From NCBI GenBank assembly GCA_029974635.1, contig JARKQY010000054.1, positions 1 to 37,581 of the forward strand: a DNA stretch of 37,581 bases, given 5' to 3'. A program made the position numbers and the translations under genes. Origin of the DNA: Bacillota bacterium. Its GTDB lineage: Bacteria; Bacillota; UBA4882; UBA8346. Positions 24,313 through 32,507 of this stretch are shown here, piece after piece. The notes beneath the pieces were generated by a model. That model had not been told where the DNA came from and ran no database searches. It saw only the letters and a program-made list of their open reading frames with translations. Every line of letters starts with the position of its first letter. The first letter of the stretch is position 1.

Positions 24313-25554
24313 TTACACTTCCGACATAGTCTCCGACAACAACCTTTTTTCTCCCGACAGCTCCCGGATGGGTTGGATATCCTGGGTAACCTCCATGGTG
24401 CCCAAATATTCGCCCTGTTCGTTCCGGACGGCGAAATAACGGATATAAACATACCGCGGCCCCATTTTGATCCAAAAATCCTCATGATCTTTCCGCCCGG
24501 CTTGAAAGTCCTCCAAAATCTTCTCCACGATATGAACGCTGGCCGGGGGATGGCAATTCCGTACATTTCTGCCGATAACCGTTTTGGTCCTGGGAAAGAT
24601 CCGTTCCTTGCCCTGGGAAAAATATTTGACGATACCGTCTTTATCAACGAAGGTTAGATCCACCGGAAGCGTATTCAGCATTTGGCCAATCTCTTCCGGG
24701 GTGAGAACGCCGCTCTCAAACCGGAGATAACCGTCGGAAGGTTTTTGACCCTCGGTTTGCACCTTTTGCTCCACATTTTCATTGACCGGTTTCCATAATT
24801 CTTGGGGCTGAGTAAGGCAGTAACCGATTTCTCCGCTCTCTGCCGCGATTTTGGCCCACTCATCCTCGGAAAAAGTCTCAAGAATCATTGGAAAAAGGAT
24901 ATTCTCCTCTTTAAAAATCATTTCCGTCACCTTATTGACGGCTGCGGTAATCTTTTGTTCCACCTGCTCCTTTGAACCGTCATAGCTGGTAATGAGGTTT
25001 CCGGCCGCTTTAACGGCGGCTCGGATTTCGTCGTCAACACCCCACATTACCTTGGGGGGAGCCGTAATGCCGTATTTCTCCATAAACGGGAAGACCAGGT
25101 TTTCTTTGCGGGAATAGTGTTTGTTGATTTGCCGCAATAAGCCGATATCTTCCAGTAGGATATTTTGGTTTTCTTTACTGTCATTCTTTTGAAAAGCTTC
25201 CAAATGAGGCTTGATTCTCTCCTGAATCAGCTTTTCAAGTTCCCGGTTCTCCAGTTTAAAGGTATGTACCGGATGTCCGGGTGTTTCTTCCGGTTTTTGG
25301 GGCCGGTGAATCTCCGCGACGGAGCCTTTAAATACGGCGGCATGCACGTCGCACAATTTTTGAATCTCGGCCACCGGCATCCCTTCCGCAATTAGGGCTT
25401 GTTCTGCTTCGGATATTTCCAGGGCCGAAACTCCCTGAAAGGTCTCTTCGAATTTGGCCTTCACTTCGGCGACGCTTTTCCCGCGGTGAAGTTCACCGAT
25501 GAGTTCTTTTAAAACCTTGCGACGGTATTCCCGGTTGTCAATTAATTCACTCAT
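24313..25554 (-). CDS. DUF438 - hemerythrin HHE - PAS protein (RIC-like)
   Basis: 413 aa. DUF438 (about 1-70, YRRKVLKELIGELHRGKSVAEVKAKFEE begins the motif region) leads into a hemerythrin-like HHE domain (about 95-235): H116 (KPHLEAF), H140 with E144 (NKHYSRKENLVFPFME) and EENILFPM suggest a di-iron site. A C-terminal PAS domain (about 300-405) carries RNCHPP. Hemerythrin-like proteins with ScdA/DUF438-type partners (RIC/YtfE) repair Fe-S clusters after nitric oxide or oxidant damage; some bind NO or O2. Assignment to repair here is inference. GGAGG lies 8 bases before the ATG. It is separated by 149 bp from the cupin gene upstream on the same strand and probably follows it in the operon. 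Confidence 0.85.
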   Translation of the reverse strand: MSELIDNREYRRKVLKELIGELHRGKSVAEVKAKFEETFQGVSALEISEAEQALIAEGMPVAEIQKLCDVHAAVFKGSVAEIHRPQKPEETPGHPVHTFKLENRELEKLIQERIKPHLEAFQKNDSKENQNILLEDIGLLRQINKHYSRKENLVFPFMEKYGITAPPKVMWGVDDEIRAAVKAAGNLITSYDGSKEQVEQKITAAVNKVTEMIFKEENILFPMILETFSEDEWAKIAAESGEIGYCLTQPQELWKPVNENVEQKVQTEGQKPSDGYLRFESGVLTPEEIGQMLNTLPVDLTFVDKDGIVKYFSQGKERIFPRTKTVIGRNVRNCHPPASVHIVEKILEDFQAGRKDHEDFWIKMGPRYVYIRYFAVRNEQGEYLGTMEVTQDIQPIRELSGEKRLLSETMSEV

Positions 25555-25592
25555 TGCAAATTCCTCCTTTGTTTGGCCTAGGATGCTGTGCG

Positions 25593-25647
25593 AGTAACAT
25601 TTTTTTATGGCATTGAACCACGCTATTTTGGATTAGGCAATGTTACT
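25593..25647 (-). other. Stem-loop between cupin and DUF438 genes
   Basis: AGTAACATT (25593-25601) pairs perfectly with AATGTTACT (25639-25647) across a 37-nt loop. Lacking a T-run, it is probably an intercistronic RNA structure rather than a terminator. Confidence 0.35.
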
Positions 25648-25703
25648 AGATACGAAATATGCTTCGAAAGCCTATTACCCGCACAGACTTCCGGTTACAG
25701 TGG

Positions 25704-26045
25704 TTATAGACTGAATACAACCACCAAGAACATCTTAAAACGTTCCACCGCCAAGAGAGCGTGGGGAATCCCGGCGGGCATGACGATGGTTTCACCCTTT
25801 TTCAATTGAAATTTTTCCGTGCCGATGGTAATCTGAGCCTCGCCATCCACTAGGTATACCAAGGCGTCTCCCGTTGATGAATGGGAGCTAATCTCTTCCC
25901 CTTTGTCAAAGGCGAATACGGTGAGGCTCAATGATTTTCCCTGGGCCAGGGTACGGCTCACCACTTGTCCGGTTTGGTATTCCACCAGTGTTTCCAAGGA
26001 CAAAGCTTTTTGAAAATCAATATTTTTGATAAAATGTTGGTCCAT
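25704..26045 (-). CDS. Small cupin-domain protein
   Basis: 113 aa from the ATG at 26045; GGGAGGG stands 6 bases upstream. A TTG two codons earlier overlaps the stop of the DUF1858 gene and is less likely. Single conserved cupin barrel: SHSSTGDALVYLVDGEA and MPAGIPHALLA hold His and Glu/Asp candidates for a metal site, though the first motif is weak (one His). Substrate unknown. It is translationally close-coupled with DUF1858 (2-base gap) and therefore in the same operon and regulon. Confidence 0.83.
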   Translation of the reverse strand: MDQHFIKNIDFQKALSLETLVEYQTGQVVSRTLAQGKSLSLTVFAFDKGEEISSHSSTGDALVYLVDGEAQITIGTEKFQLKKGETIVMPAGIPHALLAVERFKMFLVVVFSL

Positions 26046-26047
26046 TT

Positions 26048-26284
26048 TCAACCCTCCCGTTCTCTGATTTCAAAGCCGCTGGCGACAAAAACCTCTTTAA
26101 TTTTATCCAAGTCAATCCCTTTCATTGCAGCTCCTTTGGGAATCGTCATGAAACGGCCCGCCGTATTTAGCATGCCCGGATTGGTTATCTCAGTAAACCC
26201 CAGATTTTTCATAATTGTAATGGCTTCCGGGTTTTGTTTGCATATTTCAAATACCGTTTGGGAAAGGTCGATTACTTTTGCCAT
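26048..26284 (-). CDS. DUF1858-domain protein
   Basis: 78 aa: MAKVIDLSQTVFEICKQNPE is the start of the DUF1858 pattern, and LGFTEITNPGM with the C-terminal DLDKIKEVFVASGFEI complete the fold. Family members occur alone or fused to hemerythrin, DUF438 or ScdA_N-like parts and often sit near hybrid-cluster protein genes in anaerobes. GGAGGG lies 6 bases before the ATG. First gene of the operon behind the third TGTGA-type box. Confidence 0.85.
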   Translation of the reverse strand: MAKVIDLSQTVFEICKQNPEAITIMKNLGFTEITNPGMLNTAGRFMTIPKGAAMKGIDLDKIKEVFVASGFEIREREG

Positions 26285-26319
26285 AAAAATCCCTCCTGCC
26301 GGATGTTTTATTTAATTAG

Positions 26320-26362
26320 AATATACCATTTTGAAAGCAAGAAAACTGTGATTTGAAACACA
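26320..26362 (-). promoter_or_regulatory. Class II promoter of the DUF1858-cupin-DUF438 operon
   Basis: TGTGATTTGAAACACA (26347-26362) lies within AACTGTG-N8-CACAGTT, a variant of the cooS box. A 21-nt gap leads to TATATT (26325-26320, minus strand); predicted start about 26313. The spacing is identical to the three other boxes. Confidence 0.75.
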
Positions 26363-26445
26363 GTTTGAAAAATCGGGAGAAAAAATTATGAATGAATTTC
26401 ATTATGGCAAATTTGGCTGTATATGATGTCAGGAGAAATTTTCTA

Positions 26446-26474
26446 TTGATATATGGTTATTTACATATTATGAT
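26446..26474 (+). promoter_or_regulatory. Sigma-A promoter of the PAS gene
   Basis: TTGATA (26446-26451), 17-bp spacer, TATGAT (26469-26474), about 98 bases before the ATG at 26572. Confidence 0.65.
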
Positions 26475-26571
26475 GAATACAGACAGAATGTAGGGTTTGA
26501 AATCGATGGTGATGTATTTTATTTTAAGCCGATTTTTACAGGAAACAGATAAACAGGAAGGAGTGCTTCAA

Positions 26572-26985
26572 ATGCTGGAACAATTAAACGAAGCCATGGT
26601 CAAAGCGATGTTTGAAACCATACCTGTGGAAATCACAGTTATTGACGCCAATGATGAAGTAGTCGGTTGGAACAAACACGGAGACCGCTTATTTGTCCGG
26701 CCGCTGACCAGTATGGGATTGAATTTCCGAAACTGTCATCCTCCGCAGAGCTTGGCCAAGGTTGAAGCCATTGTTAACGAAATGAAAGCCGGAACACGGG
26801 ATAAAGCCAGGTTTTGGATTGATCTGCCGCTGCCGCCGGGTTCCCAAGGAAAATCCCATAAAATTCTGATTGAATTTTTTGCGCTCCGTGATGAACAGGG
26901 CCATTACTTGGGTTGTATGGAATGCACCCAGGATGTTGAAGAGATTAGAAGCCTGGAGGGGGAGCAACGGCTGTTGGATAGATAA
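26572..26985 (+). CDS. Single-domain PAS sensor protein
   Basis: 137 aa from MLEQLNEAMVKAMFET; GGAAGGAG lies 8 bases before this ATG, while the longer frame from 26497 has no ribosome site. The protein is one PAS domain (IPVEITVIDANDEVVGWNKHG ... RNCHPP ... FWIDLPLPP ... CMECTQDVEEIR), clearly homologous to the PAS end of the DUF438 protein including RNCHPP. There is no kinase, HTH or other output domain, so it would act by protein contact. It faces away from the DUF1858 operon, whose TGTGA-type box lies 210 bases upstream. Confidence 0.82.
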   Translation: MLEQLNEAMVKAMFETIPVEITVIDANDEVVGWNKHGDRLFVRPLTSMGLNFRNCHPPQSLAKVEAIVNEMKAGTRDKARFWIDLPLPPGSQGKSHKILIEFFALRDEQGHYLGCMECTQDVEEIRSLEGEQRLLDR

Positions 26986-26986
26986 A

Positions 26987-27016
26987 AAGCCCCGGTTTAT
27001 TAATAAACCGGGGCTT
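26987..27016 (-). terminator. Terminator between PAS and cold-shock genes
   Basis: Perfect 14-bp palindromic stem AAGCCCCGGTTTAT (26987-27000) with ATAAACCGGGGCTT (27003-27016). On the minus strand TTTTTATC follows, so it mainly serves the cold-shock gene; it starts at the stop of the PAS gene and may work both ways. Confidence 0.85.
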
Positions 27017-27032
27017 GGTCTACTTCGAGTGA

Positions 27033-27230
27033 TTATATTTTGGTAACGTTCGCGGCTTGTGTTCCGCGGTCGCCTTTCACGATATCGAATTCAACCAATT
27101 GACCTTCATTCAAGGCCTTGTAACCATCCATCTGGATAGCCGAGAAGTGTACGAATACATCTTCGCCCCCTTCTCTTTCAATAAACCCGTACCCTTTTTC
27201 CGCATTGAACCATTTGATTTTTCCTTGCAT
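27033..27230 (-). CDS. csp: Cold-shock protein (CspA family)
   Basis: 65 aa, single cold-shock domain: [15 protein letters not shown] (RNP1) and DVFVHFSAI (RNP2) are intact, so it binds single-stranded RNA/DNA as an RNA chaperone. AGGAGG lies 9 bases before the ATG at 27230; the upstream extension of the frame is leader. Own promoter and terminator make it a one-gene unit. Confidence 0.95.
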   Translation of the reverse strand: MQGKIKWFNAEKGYGFIEREGGEDVFVHFSAIQMDGYKALNEGQLVEFDIVKGDRGTQAANVTKI

Positions 27231-27287
27231 AAATCGAATCCTCCTAAAAATTCTGTGGAAATGCTCTTGCAATACCACGCGAATTTT

Positions 27288-27316
27288 ATTATAGCACAGG
27301 AATTCAAGTGTGTCAA
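27288..27316 (-). promoter_or_regulatory. Perfect consensus promoter of the cold-shock gene
   Basis: Minus strand TTGACA (27316-27311), 17-bp spacer, TATAAT (27293-27288). Predicted start about 27281, leader about 50 nt. Confidence 0.85.
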
Positions 27317-27431
27317 ATTATAGTATAAAATAGACAAATTTCCTAGAATACTTTGAGCCTCGATTCGACAAGTCTTGAATATAATTGGTTTATTAAGTTA
27401 CTTGCGGAATTGAAGTTGATATTATTCCGTT

Positions 27432-27992
27432 TTAACGGGAGTCTTTTAAATGGACAGCCATTCGGTTTGAAGCTTCATAAATGGTTTGCAGTTTATATTC
27501 CCGGTTGCTGCGGGTAACTCCGATAAAGTCGAATTTAATGCCCTTCAGATGGTCCACGAACCTTTCCAGATTGGCGAGACAAGAGATACAACCGTTTCCC
27601 GAACCTCCGGCGGCCGCGACGCAAATCACCGGTTTTCCGGAAATACTGAAGTCCTTTTTTTTGAAAGCTTCGCATCTTCTGAGCCTATCAATAAAAGCCT
27701 TCACCGCTTCGCTCATATCCCACCAATATACCGGGGTTACCAGAATAAAAGCATCGTAAGACTGTAATGATTCATGTAGTTTTTGGAAATCATCTTCGAC
27801 TTGGCAAACGTGGCGCTCCCGGCACGACCCCCAGCCTTCGCTACAGGCATGACAAATTCCGATTTTGAGGTCGTTCAATTTTACGATGGTTGCTTCAGCT
27901 TCTGCGCTTGCAGCGCCCAAACGGGCCTGTTCCCCGCAAGCCGCCGTTAACCCATTATTGTTCGGACTACCGGTAATAATCATTACTTTCAT
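27432..27992 (-). CDS. Flavodoxin-fold NAD(P)H-dependent oxidoreductase
   Basis: 186 aa. GSPNNNGLT (8-16) is the FMN phosphate loop and TPVYWWDMS (about 90-98) the second FMN contact of the NADPH-dependent FMN reductase family. A cysteine-rich insert (CHACSEGWGSC-x5-C, about 47-64) recalls iron-sulfur flavoproteins, but the spacing is not the classic CX2CX2CX5C, so cluster binding is uncertain. AGGAG lies 9 bases before the ATG. Begins 24 bases after the ABC exporter stop, so the two form an operon. Confidence 0.85.
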   Translation of the reverse strand: MKVMIITGSPNNNGLTAACGEQARLGAASAEAEATIVKLNDLKIGICHACSEGWGSCRERHVCQVEDDFQKLHESLQSYDAFILVTPVYWWDMSEAVKAFIDRLRRCEAFKKKDFSISGKPVICVAAAGGSGNGCISCLANLERFVDHLKGIKFDFIGVTRSNREYKLQTIYEASNRMAVHLKDSR

Positions 27993-28016
27993 ATTTATCG
28001 TCTCCTATAATTCATC

Positions 28017-29762
28017 TTATGCGATTCCTTCCCGGAATTGAATTTTGCAAAGTTTGGCGTATAAACCGTCTTTGGCCAATAAATCCTCATGTTTGCCGCA
28101 TTCGGCGATACCGCGGTCATTTAAGACTAAGATTTGGTTGGCTTCCCGGATGGTTGAGAGGCGGTGGGCAATAATAACGGTGGTGCGATTACGGATTAAA
28201 TCTTTTAGGGCGGATTGAATTTGGGCCTCTGTTTCCGAGTCTACCGCTGATGTGGCTTCATCCAGGATTAATATCGGGGTTTGCCGCAGCAAAGCTCTGG
28301 CAATGGCTAGACGTTGTTTTTGCCCGCCGGAAAGTTTGACGCCCCGCTCGCCGATCCGGGTTTGATAGCCATCCGGAAATTGCAGGATAAAATCGTGAGC
28401 CCGGGCGTGCTGGGCGGCCTCTATGATTTGGGATTGGCTGGTACCGGGGGCTCCATATTGAATGTTTTCGGCGATAGTACCGTTAAATAAAAAAACGTCC
28501 TGTAACACCAGACTGATCTGGCTGCGCAAGGATTCCAGCCGGATATCCCGCAAATCCTGGCCGTCAATGAAGATTCGGCCTGCCACCGGATCGTAAAAAC
28601 GGGGAATCAAGCTGGCGATGGTGGTTTTCCCCACTCCGGTGGGCCCTACCAATGCCAATGTTTCACCCGGACGAATCTGAAAACTGATATGCTCCAGAAT
28701 CATTTCCCCCGGATTATAGTAAAAAGATACATCTTCAAAACGGATTTCACCGGATACCTTGGCCAATGAACGCGCTTTGGGACGGTCCTGAATGTCCGGC
28801 TCGGTGTCCAGGACCTCAAAAACCCGTTCCGCCCCCGCAAAGGATGTTTGAATCGCTTCTATAATATTCCCGGTTTGCGTAATCGGCCCGTAAAACATGC
28901 TCAAGTAAAGCAAAAAAGCGACAATCTCCTCGGGCGTCAAAATCTGATCAATGACGACCATCCGGGCGCCGTACCAAATGACCGCCAGCGAACCGGCGGA
29001 ACCTAGTAATTCGATGACCGGATGGTAAAAGGCCGTCTTTTTTAATGCAAACAGGACGCCGGTGGTATAATCCCAGGCGGAATGGTGGACTCTGCGGCTT
29101 TCCCGTTCCTCTTGGGTAAAGATTTGGACTTCTTTTATCCCGGAAAGATTCTCTTGTACCACCGCATTCAAATCGCCCAATTTAGCCTGGGCTTTGCGCA
29201 AAGCGGGCCGGATTACGGTATTGAACCGGATAACCATATAGATTAAAAAGGGAATCGGTAGTAAAGCAAACAAAGCCAGTTTTGCATTTTGGGTGAACAG
29301 CATTACCGTTACCCCCGCAAACAATAATATATTGGCCAGAGCATCGGGAATCGCGTGGGCAGCCAGATTTTCCAGATTGGCATTATCGTTCACGGTCCGG
29401 GACAGAAGCTGGCCGGTTTGTTTATCATGGAAGAAACGTAAGGAGAGCTTTTGAAGATGATTATAGGTAACGGTTCGCATATGGGCTACCAGCTGCCAGC
29501 CACCTACATGGCTGTAGTAACGGGCGGCGAACTGGGCGCAGGTTCGAAGCAAATAAGCGCCGAGCAATATCAGGCTCCATTTACTGACGGTCTCAATAAT
29601 CCGCGTCTGGGAATCGCCGGTGCGAAGTATTGTCAAGATGTATTTGATCACCAGCGGCGTCCATAAGTTAACCGCAGTAATTATCAATAAAGCAACGGCC
29701 GCGGTCGTAAAATAAGGCCAGTATCTTTTGGCTTCACACCATAAACGGCGCAGAGTTGTCAT
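28017..29762 (-). CDS. ABC-type exporter, fused membrane and ATPase domains (MsbA/BmrA-like)
   Basis: 581 aa half-transporter. Six membrane helices (about 15-310) are followed by an ATPase domain: GPTGVGKTT Walker A (about 372-380), LSGGQKQR signature, ILILDEATSAVD Walker B and AHRLST switch histidine, all intact. It would work as a homodimer to export lipids, drugs or peptides; the substrate is not readable. AAAGGA precedes the ATG by about 11 bases. The adjoining flavodoxin-fold reductase may act on the same toxic compounds (inference). Confidence 0.92.
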   Translation of the reverse strand: MTTLRRLWCEAKRYWPYFTTAAVALLIITAVNLWTPLVIKYILTILRTGDSQTRIIETVSKWSLILLGAYLLRTCAQFAARYYSHVGGWQLVAHMRTVTYNHLQKLSLRFFHDKQTGQLLSRTVNDNANLENLAAHAIPDALANILLFAGVTVMLFTQNAKLALFALLPIPFLIYMVIRFNTVIRPALRKAQAKLGDLNAVVQENLSGIKEVQIFTQEERESRRVHHSAWDYTTGVLFALKKTAFYHPVIELLGSAGSLAVIWYGARMVVIDQILTPEEIVAFLLYLSMFYGPITQTGNIIEAIQTSFAGAERVFEVLDTEPDIQDRPKARSLAKVSGEIRFEDVSFYYNPGEMILEHISFQIRPGETLALVGPTGVGKTTIASLIPRFYDPVAGRIFIDGQDLRDIRLESLRSQISLVLQDVFLFNGTIAENIQYGAPGTSQSQIIEAAQHARAHDFILQFPDGYQTRIGERGVKLSGGQKQRLAIARALLRQTPILILDEATSAVDSETEAQIQSALKDLIRNRTTVIIAHRLSTIREANQILVLNDRGIAECGKHEDLLAKDGLYAKLCKIQFREGIA

Positions 29763-30073
29763 GAGAGGTCGTCCTTTCGGAGTGATACAACAATTAACTG
29801 GATATATTTTCGGGATAAATGGGGGAAAAACCTTTTATCCGATCATTCATGAGTAAAAAAAGGCGGGCTTGGTGAATTCATTATATTATAAATTGGCTAT
29901 AATGATTAAACACTAAATGTCGAAAAGTATAGTAATCAAATATTCCGTATCTCCTTTTTTACAACCAAATGGAGATACAGGATTAGCTTTCTTTAGGGGT
30001 GGATTTTTACAACGTATAACGGATTGGATTGCCACATATAGATTATATGATAAAAGCAAAGGAATGATATCCA
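29763..30073. other. Intergenic region between ABC exporter and methyltransferase
   Basis: 311 bases between divergent genes. A TATAAT at 29898-29903 could be the -10 of the methyltransferase promoter, but no fitting -35 hexamer is seen. An open frame from 29917 runs into the methyltransferase gene and is judged not real. No repeat, operator or RNA gene recognised. Confidence 0.4.
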
Positions 30074-30946
30074 ATGACAAATCAATTGAACTTATCCGCC
30101 GTATCGGAAACGCTTTTGGTGCCTTTATACTGCCGTGCCATGGAAACTGAATCCAACCAACCGATGATTATTGACGAAAAAGCGGTTGAAATTACCAGGT
30201 TTCTTGATCGGGAGTTGGTTGGCTCGGACAGCAGGTTGCACAAGGCCCTGTTAAGGCGTAAACTCCCCGGTAAATTGCCTGCCACGATGGCATTGCGAAC
30301 CCGTAAATTCGATGGATATGTGCTGGATTTTTTCAAGAGTCATGAAAAACCGGTGATTGTTACTTTAGGCTGCGGGCTGGATACCCGGTTTGAACGGATT
30401 GATAACGGGACGGCGCTTTGGTATGAGCTGGATTTCCCGGAGGTGATTGAGTTGCGCCGCAGATTCTTTCAGGAAACCCAAAAACGCCGTTTTATCCCGG
30501 CCTCGGTTCTGGATTTTCATTGGATTGAAAGCCTTTCCGGGGTAAAGGACCGTCCCTGTTTATTCATTGCCGAAGGTTTACTGATGTATCTCCGCGAAAA
30601 AGATGTCCAAGAGTTGTTGATGCAACTTTTAAAAGATTTTCCAGGCAGTGAGCTGGCCTGTGAAGTCTCCAATGCCTACTGGGTAAGAAAAATGCAGCAT
30701 CCATATTATCAACGCAAATTTCAAAGACAACTTTGTTTCAGCAAAGACGCCATTTTTACCTTTGGAGTGAAAGATGCCCATGAATTTGAAAAATGGGACA
30801 ACCGGATGAAATTTCTTGATGAGTGGACTTATTTTGATGTAAACGAACCCAAACTGGGATGGTTTAATCTGTTCGGTAAAATTGAAATTCTTAAGAAAGT
30901 CCAATGGATCCTTCACTATCAATTGGGTGATCAATCAGTCCCCTGA
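30074..30946 (+). CDS. SAM-dependent methyltransferase, LCMT/TcmP family
   Basis: 290 aa. VTLGCGLDTRFERID (about 95-110) is the SAM-binding motif I with the GLDTR signature of the leucine carboxyl methyltransferase/polyketide O-methyltransferase family; ELDFPEVIELRR and AEGLLMYL are its other marks. Bacterial members methylate carboxyl or hydroxyl groups of small molecules. AAAGGA ribosome site. Stands alone, convergent with livF. Substrate unknown. Confidence 0.87.
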   Translation: MTNQLNLSAVSETLLVPLYCRAMETESNQPMIIDEKAVEITRFLDRELVGSDSRLHKALLRRKLPGKLPATMALRTRKFDGYVLDFFKSHEKPVIVTLGCGLDTRFERIDNGTALWYELDFPEVIELRRRFFQETQKRRFIPASVLDFHWIESLSGVKDRPCLFIAEGLLMYLREKDVQELLMQLLKDFPGSELACEVSNAYWVRKMQHPYYQRKFQRQLCFSKDAIFTFGVKDAHEFEKWDNRMKFLDEWTYFDVNEPKLGWFNLFGKIEILKKVQWILHYQLGDQSVP

Positions 30947-30972
30947 ATTTATCTTCATTCCATTAAGCGGAT

Positions 30973-31689
30973 TCATTTGGCCGCTTTATGCCCCAGATAC
31001 GCTTTTTTTACTTCCTCATTGGACAGCAAATCATTACCGGTCCCATGAAGCGTGATCCTGCCGGTTTCCAATACATAGGCTATATCGGCGATATGCAGGG
31101 CGGCATTGGCATTTTGTTCAATGAGCAAAATCGTGACGCCTTGTTTGTGAATCTCCTGGATGATCCGGAAAATCTCTTTGACAATAAGCGGCGCCAAGCC
31201 CAGTGAGGGTTCATCCATCATTAACAGTTTGGGACGGGATAATAGCGCTCTTCCGACAGCCAGCATTTGCTGCTCACCACCGGATAATGTCCCTGCCAGT
31301 TGCCAGGAACGCTCCTTCAAAATGGGAAATAAGCTGTAAATCCATTCGAAATCGGTTTTTATCCCTTTTTCATCACTGCGGCAAAAGGCGCCCAGCTTTA
31401 GATTTTCCAAAACCGTAAGATTGGAGAAGACCCGCCGTCCTTCAGGAACCAATGTAATACCGGCTTTGGCCATGTTTTGGGTTTTTTCCTTTAATAAATC
31501 CTTGTTCCGGTAAGTAATGGAACCTTTGACCGGTTTAATAAGCCCCATGATGGTACGCAGCGTGGTACTCTTTCCGGCGCCGTTGGCTCCCACCAAGGTT
31601 ACGATTTTACCTTCCTGAACCTCGAAACTGATTCCCTTTAAAGCTTCAATGCCGCCGTACGCAACTACCAGGTCCTCAATTTTAAGCAT
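30973..31689 (-). CDS. livF: Branched-chain amino-acid ABC importer, ATPase LivF
   Basis: 238 aa, usual LivF length. Walker A GANGAGKST (about 35-43), signature LSGGEQQ, Walker B LLMMDEPSLGLAP and switch ILLIEQNA. Pairs with LivG to power uptake through LivHM. Its start codon shares one base with the livG stop (TAATG), so translation is coupled. Last gene of the operon. A short AAGCGG/CCGCTT stem (30965-30986) overlaps its end and might help termination. Confidence 0.95.
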   Translation of the reverse strand: MLKIEDLVVAYGGIEALKGISFEVQEGKIVTLVGANGAGKSTTLRTIMGLIKPVKGSITYRNKDLLKEKTQNMAKAGITLVPEGRRVFSNLTVLENLKLGAFCRSDEKGIKTDFEWIYSLFPILKERSWQLAGTLSGGEQQMLAVGRALLSRPKLLMMDEPSLGLAPLIVKEIFRIIQEIHKQGVTILLIEQNANAALHIADIAYVLETGRITLHGTGNDLLSNEEVKKAYLGHKAAK

Positions 31690-32507
31690 TAATTATCAAC
31701 TCCAAGATACGCCTCAATAACTTTTTGATTATTTTGGATTTGGGACGGTGTGCCGCAGGCGATGGTTATCCCGTAGTCCAGGACATAGATCCGTTCCGAG
31801 ATGTCCATCACCAGATCCATGTGGTGTTCAATCATCAATATGGTTAAATCGAATTCAGCTTTGATTTGATAAATAAAGCTGGTCAAATCGTTGGCTTCCC
31901 GGGGATTCATCCCGGCCGCGGGTTCATCCAGCAATAAAATTTTAGGGTTGGTCGCCAGCGCCCTGGCAATTTCCAATTTCCGCTGCATGCCGTAAGGGAG
32001 GGCACCGGCTTTATCATTACATGACCCTATGAGGTCGACCCGTTCAAGTAAGGCCAATGATTTTTCACGGAATGCTTTTTCTTCTTTCCGGTAACCGGGT
32101 AATTTCATGGTGGCCTGGATGAAACCGGACTCCAGATGCAGGTGGTTGGCAATCAATACATTATCCAACACGCTTAATCCTTTAAATAGCCTGATATTTT
32201 GAAAGGTTCTGGCGATGCCGCTTTTGGTAATCAAGTCCGGCCTTACACCGGTAATATCTTGATTCATAAAATAGATTTTACCTTCGCTGGGCTTATATAC
32301 CCCGGTAATCATATTAAAAACCGTTGTTTTTCCAGCCCCGTTGGGTCCGATTAAAGCGACAATCTCCCCTTTATGCAAAGCCAAATTGAAATCCCGAACC
32401 GCGGTAAGTCCTCCAAAACGCATCGTAATTTTAGCGGCCGTAAGTAAAGCTTCTTGTTCAGGCATTGTTATTTGATCCGATATCGAATGAAGGTTAGAAG
32501 GGTTCAT
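31689..32507 (-). CDS. livG: Branched-chain amino-acid ABC importer, ATPase LivG
   Basis: 272 aa. Walker A GPNGAGKTT (about 54-62), signature LPYGMQRKLEIARALA, Walker B ILLLDEPAAGMNP, and switch MIEHHMD typical for LivG. The ~20 residues before the ABC domain (SISDQITMPEQEALL) are longer than in many LivG proteins. The start overlaps the livM stop by four bases. Confidence 0.95.
   Translation of the reverse strand: MNPSNLHSISDQITMPEQEALLTAAKITMRFGGLTAVRDFNLALHKGEIVALIGPNGAGKTTVFNMITGVYKPSEGKIYFMNQDITGVRPDLITKSGIARTFQNIRLFKGLSVLDNVLIANHLHLESGFIQATMKLPGYRKEEKAFREKSLALLERVDLIGSCNDKAGALPYGMQRKLEIARALATNPKILLLDEPAAGMNPREANDLTSFIYQIKAEFDLTILMIEHHMDLVMDISERIYVLDYGITIACGTPSQIQNNQKVIEAYLGVDN

Noticed and set aside
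29917..30150. 77-aa plus-strand ORF before the methyltransferase
   Set aside because: It has no ribosome site, overlaps the start of the methyltransferase in another frame, and its residues look random.
30965..30986. AAGCGG/CCGCTT stem as the main livF terminator
   Set aside because: Only 6 bp, and it overlaps the end of the coding region; too weak to call.
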